Source: Salvia splendens
Taxonomy: Eukaryota > Streptophyta > Magnoliopsida > Lamiales > Lamiaceae
Direction of reading: 5' to 3'
Assembly (NCBI RefSeq): GCF_004379255.2
Contig: NC_056036.1
Span: 43,239,576-43,303,575, forward strand
DNA: 64,000 bases
Part shown: positions 57,276 through 64,000 of the stretch, piece by piece
Layout: every line of letters starts with the position of its first letter
Position numbering within the stretch: position 1 is the first letter of the stretch
Notes under the pieces: model-generated
The model's database searches: none
Told to the model about the DNA's origin: nothing
Seen by the model: the letters and a program-made list of their open reading frames with translations, nothing else
Translations under genes and position numbers: made by a program

Positions 57276-60200
57276 ATGACCGAAGTCATACCGGAGCCGA
57301 ACTCGATGACAGTTCAGCTGTACGAAGACGATCCATCCAGAACGGTTAAGATCGGCTTCGCGGGAACGCCTCTACTTCGGGAAAAAACCATCCAGCTCCT
57401 CAAGGAGTACAAAGACGTCTTTGCATGGTCTCCGTTGGACATGACCGGAGTGCCCCCCGAGGTAATCACTCATCGTTTAAATATTGATCCTTCGGTCCGG
57501 CCGATAAAACAGAAGCAAAGACTCTTTGCGGCAGAACGAAGTCAAGTCATCCATGACGAAGTCCGTCAATTATTGAAGGCGGATGTGTTATTCGAAGTGA
57601 AGTATCCTTCGTGGGTGGCCAATCCTGTCATGATCAAGAAAAAGGAAGGAGGATGGCGGATGTGCATAGATTTCACCGATCTAAATAAGCACTGTCCCAA
57701 AGATTGCTATCCCCTTCCGAACATAGATAAAAAAGTAGAAGCTTTGATAGGCTTTGAAATTTTTTGTTTTCTTGATCTATACAAAGGATACCATCAGGTT
57801 TTAATGGATGAGATTGACGCTTCAAAAACGGCCTTCATTACTGATTTCGGCATTTTCGCTTATAAAAAGATGCCATTCGGTTTAAAGAATGCCGGAGCCA
57901 CTTATCAAAGGATGGTAGACAAGCTTTTTCGGCACCTGATTGGAAAGGAGGTCGAAGTGTATGTTGACGATATAGTCGTCAAAAGCAAAAGCACTTCGGA
58001 GTACGAGCACAACCTCAAGTCCACTCTCAACGTGCTCAAGAAAGCCAACCTCAAACTTAATCCCCAAAAGTGTACCTTTTTGGTAGATTCGGGAAAGTTT
58101 CTGGGTTGTTGGGTTTCAAAGGACGGACTCAAGGCAAACCCCTCAAAAGTTCAAGTCGTTCAGAACATGGCAATGCCGAAGTCCATACATGACGTGCAAA
58201 GGCTAACCGGATGTCTAGCCGCACTGAATCGATTCCTTTCCCAAGCAGCCGAAAAGCAACTGCCGTTCTTCAAGGTGTTGAAAAAGGCACCAAAGTTCGA
58301 GTGGGGAGCCGAGCAGAAAAAGGCCTTTGACGAGCTCAAAAGTTATCTAGCCGAGCTTCCTATTCTCTCTGCTCCAACCGAAGCCGAAGTAATATTCTTA
58401 TACTTAGCGGCATCGGATCAAACCATCAGCGCGGTGCTTGTACGAGAAGAAGGCCTAAAGCAGCTTCCCATCTATTTTACAAGCCGAGCATTAAGAGGTC
58501 CAGAAACCAGGTATCAACCTCTGGAAAAGATTGCTCTGGCATTAGTAAATGCAGCAAGGAGACTGCGGCCATACTTCTATGCTCACAAGGTATGCGTCTT
58601 AACTGATCTGCCACTTCGGCAAGTGTTGACCAAACCAGAAGCATCAGGCAGAATCGCCAAGTGGGCTATAGAGTTGGGAGAGCACACAATTGAATATCTA
58701 CCTCGAAAAGCCATCAAGGGACAAGCCTTGGCAGATTTTCTTGCAGAAGCAAAGTTCGATCAAGCAATTCCTGTTATTGCCGAACAGAAGAATTCCGCCA
58801 ATGCCGAACTAGCACAGCCCTTGGAATACGAAGTAGAGCCGCCGGACTGCTGGAGCGGATTCGTAGATGGAGCTTCAAACAAGATGGGAAGTGGAGCTGG
58901 TATTTTACTTGTCGCTCCCGACGGACACGAGGTAACCTACTCACTTCGTTTCCTATTCCCCTCTACTAATAATGAAGCCGAGTACGAAGCCCTCCTGGCC
59001 GGACTCCAGTTAGCGCAAAGTCTGCTCGTCAAATCTCTCAAAGTCCATTGTGATTCACAAGTCATAGTAAATCACATGTTGGGTACAAGTGAAGCTCGTG
59101 ACGAGAGAATGAAGAAGTATTTGGACAAAGCGCAAAGCATCAGCCGAAGTTTCTCCTATTTTCGGATAATCCGCATTCCCAGAGCGGAAAATAGCCGAGC
59201 AGATACCTTAAGTAAGTTGGCCTCAGATCCGAGCTCAAAGGCGGAAGAATTAATGCATCGAAGCATTGATGAAGCCGAGGTACATTCAGTATCCAGCTCG
59301 CCGAACTGGATGACGCCGATCTTGCAGTATCTGGATCAAGGACAATTGCCCGAGGATAAGAGAGAAGCTCGGAAGATCACGTGCCGAGCACTTCGGTACG
59401 AACTTCATGAAGGAGTCCTCTTTAGAAAGTCTTACCTCCAGCCGTTATTGCGGTGCGTAGGACCAGAAGAGACGGACTACATCCTCAGAGAAGTTCATGA
59501 AGGATCGTGCGGTAGCCACATCGGAGCCAGAGCTTTAGCTAAAAAAGTTCTGAGATGGGGATATTATTGGCCAACCATGGTACAAGAGGCAGTGCAGCTC
59601 GTCAAGAAGTGTACGAAGTGCCAAATTCATGCAAATGTCCCAAGGATGCCGCAGACCGATCTATACACTATGCAAAGCCCTTGGCCTTTCATGCAATGGG
59701 GCATAGACATAGTGGGACCACTTCCTCAAGCTCCTCGGCAAATGAAATTCCTTATCGTTGCCGTGGACTACTTCACGAAGTGGGTGGAGGCTGAACCATT
59801 AGCTGCGATAACGAGCTCAAAGGCATTGGACTTCGTCTGGAAGAACATAGTGTGCCGATTTGGCATACCCCACATCCTCATCTCGGATAATGGGACTCAG
59901 TTCACCGACAAGACGTTCAAGAATTGGTGCCAAGAGCTGAACATTCAACAGCGGTTCACTTCGGTCTCCCATCCCCAAGCAAACGGACAAACGGAAGTAA
60001 CGAACCGGATTCTGGTGAAAGGGTTAAAAGCTCGGTTAGAACAAGCCAAAGGACAATGGGTAGAAAATCTCCCTCAAGTCCTATGGTCCTACCGAACTAC
60101 ACCCAAAACCTCCAACGGTGAAACTCCGTATAGTCTGGTGTACGGCACTGAAGCCGTAATTCCGGTGGAGATCGGCGTACCCAGTCCCCGAACTCTAAAT

Positions 60201-60539
60201 TTTTCCTCAGAAATGAATGACGACGGACTGAGAGCAGAACTAGATCTCGCCGAAGAAAGAAGAGAATTGGCGTGCATAAAAGCAGCCAAGTATAAGGAGC
60301 AAGTAGCCCGGTATTATAACCAAAGGGTGAAAAAGCTTCAATTTCAAGTGGGAGATCTCGTCTTGAGAAACAACGAAGTAAGCCGAGCAGAAAAGCTGGG
60401 CAAACTCGAACCCACATGGGAGGGTCCATATCGGGTGTCAGAAGTCCTCGGCAAAGGGTCTTATAAATTGACTCACATGTCAGGAGAACAAGTACCCCGA
60501 ACATGGCACGTCTCCAACCTCAAGAAGTTCCACTTGTAA
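57276..60539 (+). CDS. Pol: reverse transcriptase, RNase H (two), integrase, copy 2
   Basis: 1,087 codons, intact. Reverse transcriptase at about 100-290 with LDLYKGYHQV (D167) and YVDD (229-232). A gypsy-type RNase H region at about 370-490 has lost its first catalytic Asp (LYLAAS where YxDAS is usual), though E417 and D444 positions remain. A second, complete RNase H at about 525-650 shows D531 (FVDGAS), E567 or E569 (NNEAEYEA), D593 (HCDSQ) and D643 (RADTLS). Integrase has the HHCC zinc region (H741, H747, C779, C782), DDE residues D811, D871 and E907, and a C-terminal VGDLVLR to VSNLKKFHL module. An ATG opens the frame at 57276, but natural entry may be by readthrough or an unmutated fusion with gag. 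This is the likely kind of enzyme source for copy 1. Confidence 0.93.
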   Translation: MTEVIPEPNSMTVQLYEDDPSRTVKIGFAGTPLLREKTIQLLKEYKDVFAWSPLDMTGVPPEVITHRLNIDPSVRPIKQKQRLFAAERSQVIHDEVRQLLKADVLFEVKYPSWVANPVMIKKKEGGWRMCIDFTDLNKHCPKDCYPLPNIDKKVEALIGFEIFCFLDLYKGYHQVLMDEIDASKTAFITDFGIFAYKKMPFGLKNAGATYQRMVDKLFRHLIGKEVEVYVDDIVVKSKSTSEYEHNLKSTLNVLKKANLKLNPQKCTFLVDSGKFLGCWVSKDGLKANPSKVQVVQNMAMPKSIHDVQRLTGCLAALNRFLSQAAEKQLPFFKVLKKAPKFEWGAEQKKAFDELKSYLAELPILSAPTEAEVIFLYLAASDQTISAVLVREEGLKQLPIYFTSRALRGPETRYQPLEKIALALVNAARRLRPYFYAHKVCVLTDLPLRQVLTKPEASGRIAKWAIELGEHTIEYLPRKAIKGQALADFLAEAKFDQAIPVIAEQKNSANAELAQPLEYEVEPPDCWSGFVDGASNKMGSGAGILLVAPDGHEVTYSLRFLFPSTNNEAEYEALLAGLQLAQSLLVKSLKVHCDSQVIVNHMLGTSEARDERMKKYLDKAQSISRSFSYFRIIRIPRAENSRADTLSKLASDPSSKAEELMHRSIDEAEVHSVSSSPNWMTPILQYLDQGQLPEDKREARKITCRALRYELHEGVLFRKSYLQPLLRCVGPEETDYILREVHEGSCGSHIGARALAKKVLRWGYYWPTMVQEAVQLVKKCTKCQIHANVPRMPQTDLYTMQSPWPFMQWGIDIVGPLPQAPRQMKFLIVAVDYFTKWVEAEPLAAITSSKALDFVWKNIVCRFGIPHILISDNGTQFTDKTFKNWCQELNIQQRFTSVSHPQANGQTEVTNRILVKGLKARLEQAKGQWVENLPQVLWSYRTTPKTSNGETPYSLVYGTEAVIPVEIGVPSPRTLNFSSEMNDDGLRAELDLAEERRELACIKAAKYKEQVARYYNQRVKKLQFQVGDLVLRNNEVSRAEKLGKLEPTWEGPYRVSEVLGKGSYKLTHMSGEQVPRTWHVSNLKKFHL

Positions 60540-60779
60540 GAGACAAAAGTCCGGTCAGTCTGTCTTGTGTCTAGTCCGGTCATAGGGGTACATGTTTTTA
60601 TTTGTTTGTTTTTTACTTGTACCTTTTACTTGTCGTTTTATAAAAGGGTTTAAAGTTTTTTTCTTTCATCTTTTTCATTTTTTCTCTATGTGTTTTGTCT
60701 CTATGTGCTTGTCGTCTCTTACAAATGGTACCAAGGTATATCGTTCTTTAAAGACTGATCCCCTTTTTAGATCGATTAT

Positions 60780-61040
60780 TAAAGACTATTGTGAGTCTAA
60801 GCTTCTAAGGAGGATATAAGACCACAATTCAGCTTAACAAGCAGTCCGTCTGAAACGAACTGCAATAAGCCAACGATTGTGAGTCCAAGCTTCCAAGGAG
60901 GATACAAGACCGCAATTCAGCTTAACAAGCACTTCGTCTGAAACGAACTGCAATAAGCCAACGATTGTGAGTCCAAGCTTCTCAGGAAGATACAAGACCA
61001 CAAGTCGGCTTAAGAAATAAGCACTTCGTCTGGAACGAAC
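60780..61040 (+). repeat. ~87-bp direct repeats after integrase, copy 2
   Basis: About three units carrying AAGCCAACGATTGTGAGTCC, AAGCTTC, ACAAGACC and AACGAACTGCAATAA. Copy 1 has two. Confidence 0.75.
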
Positions 61041-61269
61041 TGCAATAAGGGAAAGTCCGATCCACGCGATAAACCTCGCCGAATTAGGACGACCAAGTTC
61101 GGTCAAAGAAGTTTACCTCATAAGACCGGGGACGACCACGTCTAGTCAAAGAGGTTTACTGCATAAGACCACTTCGGTTAACTGGGAAAGTCCGATCCAC
61201 GCGATAAAACTCGCCGAATTAGGACAAGGGAAAGTTCGATCCCGGCGACAAATCGCCAAATTAGAACAC

Positions 61270-61553
61270 AAACCAAGTCCGGTCAAAGATGTTTATTTCA
61301 TCAGACCGAAGACGAGTCCGGTCAAAGATGTTTATTTCATCAGACCAAAGACGAGTCCGGTCAAAGATGTTTATTTCATCAGACCAAAGACGAGTCCGGT
61401 CAAAGATGTTTATTTCATCAGACCAAAGACGAGTCCGGTCAAAGATGTTTATTTCATCAGACCAAAGACGAGTCCGGTCAAAGAAGGTTACTTCATAAGA
61501 CCAAGGACCAAGTCCGGTCAAAGAAGTTTACTTCATAAGACCGAGGACAAGTA
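61270..61553 (+). repeat. 39-bp tandem array, copy 2 (five units plus two divergent)
   Basis: Same unit as in copy 1, starting at 61277 with a 39-bp period. It has fewer clean units and two diverged units with TTACTTCATAAGACC at the right end. Confidence 0.92.
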
Positions 61554-61683
61554 CGATGAAATTTTTTCGCTAAGCTGTGAATACAGTGTTAGAAGCGAAA
61601 ACAAAATTTCATTTTTCAAATCTTGTTCGGCATACAACTCCGCTACCCTACAAAATGGCGTTACGCTATTACAAAGGACTATT

Positions 61684-62472
61684 CTACTGTCCAGGGTTGC
61701 TGAAGTTAAGCCACCTATCTGCAAAATCCTCTGGAAGCCGAGTTCGGTTGTTCCGAGCAGATGAAGAATAAGCAGGTCGACGAGATGCTATCCTCGACCC
61801 AACGCCTCTTCCCCGAGCCCGAGAAGTCCTAACACCTCGGCGATGAAGAGTCTCTGCAATAAGCATCTGCTGATCTTGCTCGCTCATAGTCACAACTCCT
61901 CGGCGAATTTCAGTCCGTCCCTGTCTTGACGATTCCGGTTGCTCCTGAGCCCGTTCTCGTCTTGACGTTTCCGGCTGTTCCGGAGTTCGTTGTTGACTAG
62001 GAGTAGGATTTTGAACAAGGGAACCAGAGGTTTGATCTGGAGTGCGAGCATCTGTTGGCACGATATGCCGAAGGAATCTTTCTATGGAGGGGCGCCGAGA
62101 AAGAACAATGTTGTACCGAGAAGCCCAGCGCCGCAATGATTTCACAACTTGTTGGCAAGCCGAGCTCTCCAGCGCATTGTTCCTCCGGAGTACATGATAT
62201 TCCTCCCACAGTTCGTCAACTCGACTCTGAACATCTGATATGGTCACTCCCCCGCGCACACGGATGTAATCCTCGTACGCAGTCCTCTCAGCAATGGTCG
62301 TATTCAGCTCGGCCTCCAGATCCTTCTTATCGGACTCTAAGTCCTTATTATCGGCCCCCAGCTTCACTAAACGAGCCAGAAGCTCGTCATTCTTCGTCTG
62401 ATCGGCTATAGCTCTTTTCTCAGCTTCGTCTAAAGCCGAAGAGTACAGCCGTTTCCAGTGAAGTATCTCCAT
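61684..62472 (-). CDS. Antisense coiled-coil ORF of the Tat element, copy 2
   Basis: 262 codons from the ATG at 62472. It is nearly identical to the copy-1 ORF through the coiled-coil part (KLGADNKDLESDKKDLEAELN, RVDELWEEYHVLRRNN) and differs by in-frame insertion of a second ERAQEQPESSRQGR-like unit in the linker. Preservation of frame through several indels supports coding. No known domain. Confidence 0.65.
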   Translation of the reverse strand: MEILHWKRLYSSALDEAEKRAIADQTKNDELLARLVKLGADNKDLESDKKDLEAELNTTIAERTAYEDYIRVRGGVTISDVQSRVDELWEEYHVLRRNNALESSACQQVVKSLRRWASRYNIVLSRRPSIERFLRHIVPTDARTPDQTSGSLVQNPTPSQQRTPEQPETSRRERAQEQPESSRQGRTEIRRGVVTMSEQDQQMLIAETLHRRGVRTSRARGRGVGSRIASRRPAYSSSARNNRTRLPEDFADRWLNFSNPGQ

Positions 62473-62674
62473 CTCCTTGAGTACAAAGCAGCTATATTAG
62501 TTCGGCAGCTGTACCGAGCAGATAGTAAAATACAACAGGAATAAAGGCGAGTACGAAAAGCTATACGAAGACAAGTGTAGAGAATTTTTCATTCACAAGG
62601 AAAATTTTTTACACTAGGAGGGCTTCAAGGCCATTTTACAAGGAAGAAACTAGACTAAGAGAAGGGAGACGAAA

Positions 62675-64000
62675 TCATACTCCGTCAGCTTCGTCTCCGG
62701 CTCCTTGGTCTGGTTCAGCTTCTTTCTCCTGAGCTACCTCAGCCTCGGCCTCGCATCCTGCCGGCCTCGCCTCCGCCTCCTGATCGGCCTCCTTCTCCGG
62801 ATGCCCGGCCCGCTCGACTTCGGCCTCCAGCTCCAGCGGCTCGGCCTCACCCTCTCCGTGGTAAGTCGAAGCGGGTGAAACGGGTCCCACGGAGGCAAAG
62901 ATAGCCTCCAGGTTCTCGTCCCGATCAGCTCGACAACTCCGGACTCGGTCTGCAGAAAGCAGGACCGAAGATGAAGCGAGCTCCTCAAGGAGCGGCAGAT
63001 TCTGAAGCCGAGCCGCTATCTCTCGGCTATACAGAGGCAGCACGACGTCGGCCCCCTGCTCGCCCTTATCGGTAATTAGCCTTACCAGACTACCGACAAA
63101 GGCCGAGAACTGGCTGCTCAAAAAGAGTTTCTCCGTGTAAACACGGAGAGCCTCCCCTTGGGCAACCACGGCAGCAGCATCCCTCCGTTTCGTCTGCTCT
63201 CGCTGGATGACGAGCTGGTTTTTGGCAAACTGAGCTTCATCCTGGGCCGAAATCCTAGCAGCTCTGGCCTTCTCAAAGTTAGCCTCAGCCTGTTCGGCCC
63301 GATGACAAGCAGCCGCCAACTTCCTCTGCATCTCAGCATAGTCATTGGACGCTTTGGAGAGTTCGACGGCGACGAGCTTGGAGAGCATATCGTTCCTCTG
63401 AAAATGAATAAAGAAAAAAGTCAACAAAGGGGCCACAAAAATACAGGAAAAAAGCAAGGCCAGAAAATCAAGAAGAGAATTCACCTCGGCGAAGTCCGTG
63501 GGCCATAAAAACGGCTCACAGATATGTTCCGAAGGAGGCGCCAAGACCACGTCTTTCTCTGGCGCTCTCGGGGGCTTCTGGGCCTTCCCCTTCCCCTTTG
63601 CCGAAGTCGACTCCGGCTTCTTCGGATCCGAAGAGGTTTTTTGCCTTTTCGGAGTCCTCTCGGCATCAGACGCCGAGCTGGTGGTTTTCGGCCTCTCCGG
63701 CTCCTTGGACTCCGAAGATTTTCGGGTAGCCTTGGTCAGCATGTACACTGCCAAAAAGCAAGAAAGCAAGTTTAGTTTTCTTCGTTAAAGCAGTTGAGCA
63801 TAAAGATAAAGAGAAATCCTCACCCTCGGCCTCTTCGTCCGAAGACGAGATGTCGAACACGACGTCGCCCTTGACGAGCTCAGACTCCGTGTATTGTTTC
63901 CTAACTATGGGAATCTTGTTGAGCTCGCCATCGAGCTCGTCCAACGGTTCAGGCCGAGGATGACGGATAACGGACTTCGGCCCTCTCCAGGGAAAACTAG
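62675..64000 (-). CDS. Antisense spliced gene, 'putative gypsy type transposon' family, copy 2 (5' part beyond window)
   Basis: Exons 63824-64000 (partial), 63485-63747 and 62675-63397 keep exactly the same splice sites and exon lengths (263 and 723 bp) as in copy 1. Intron 2 here is 87 bp and happens to be open in frame, so one long reading frame (62675-63769) results if it is retained. In copy 1 the intron is 86 bp and retention would shift the frame. The C-terminal protein is Lys/Pro-rich, then coiled coil, then acidic (EAEPLELEAEVERAG). The conserved N-terminal domain lies outside the window. Confidence 0.72.

Larger units (their letters stand above)
54371..64000 (+). mobile_element. Tat-type Ty3/gypsy LTR retrotransposon (copy 2, 3' end beyond window)
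   Basis: Same family as the element at 24.26 kb. Order: 5' LTR, primer-binding site, gag-protease ORF, in-frame UAG, pol ORF (RT, two RNase H regions, integrase), ~87-bp repeats, 39-bp tandem repeats, antisense coiled-coil ORF, antisense spliced gene (cut by the window end). The dual RNase H, with a degenerate first domain followed by a complete second one, is a known hallmark of the Tat lineage. The target duplication cannot be checked; the left flank ends CACAC. Confidence 0.93.

Noticed and set aside
57276..57278. ATG at 57276 as an independent, internally initiated pol start
   Set aside because: Possible but not favoured. The frame is continuous with gag-protease apart from one UAG, and internal initiation 2 kb into an mRNA is less likely than readthrough or a recent nonsense change.

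Overview
The window is nuclear DNA from a flowering plant. Its genes have many short GT-AG introns, it carries plant-only gene families (IQD, FAR1-related, SEUSS-like, CBF/DREB1, tapetal lipid-transfer-like), the intergenic DNA is AT-rich, and Stowaway-type MITEs, hAT elements and Tat-type Ty3/gypsy retrotransposons are common. Protein wording suggests a eudicot, probably an asterid (Lamiales-like); that is an impression, not a test.

Layout. 0-1.1 kb: first exon of an IQD calmodulin-binding protein (-), cut by the window edge. 2.8-6.9 kb: FAR1/FHY3-related factor (-). 7.4-7.8 kb: small tapetal lipid-transfer-like gene (-). 8.3-9.4 kb: hAT element nested in a MITE. 10.8-13.8 kb: seven-exon RING-H2 E3 ligase of the BIG BROTHER type (+). 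14.2-17.6 kb: nine-exon SEUSS-like co-regulator (-). 18.6-23.8 kb: gene-poor, with MITEs. 24.26-31.56 kb: complete but pol-deleted Tat-type LTR retrotransposon; its two 694-bp LTRs look identical and it has a 5-bp target duplication. 31.6-38.3 kb: gene-poor. 38.9-40.5 kb: BAG-family co-chaperone regulator (+) with decayed tandem copies of exon 3 in intron 2. 41-46.9 kb: MITEs and Harbinger-like elements. 47.1 kb: intronless CBF/DREB1 factor (+). 47.96-51.17 kb: five-exon PGAP3/Per1-type GPI-lipid remodelling protein (-), whose first intron holds a ~305-bp tandem array and a SINE. 51.4-52.4 kb: 1-kb hAT-type element. 53.9 kb: second tapetal lipid-transfer-like gene (+), a paralogue of the one at 7.4 kb. 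54.37 kb to the end: larger, coding-competent Tat-type element whose 3' LTR lies beyond the window.

The host genes form no operon-like unit. The coherent system here is the retrotransposon family. The right-hand copy has gag-protease and RT-RNaseH-RNaseH-integrase reading frames, separated by one in-frame UAG in a tobamovirus-like readthrough context. Both copies carry, antisense between pol and the 3' LTR, a spliced gene with a domain resembling the Pfam 'putative gypsy type transposon' family, plus a second coiled-coil ORF. The left copy has lost protease, RT, RNase H and most of integrase, yet appears to have moved very recently, so it probably depended on enzymes from a relative such as the right copy.

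All splice sites were placed by eye from reading-frame continuity, GT/AG signals and remembered family sequences. No database search or transcript data were used.
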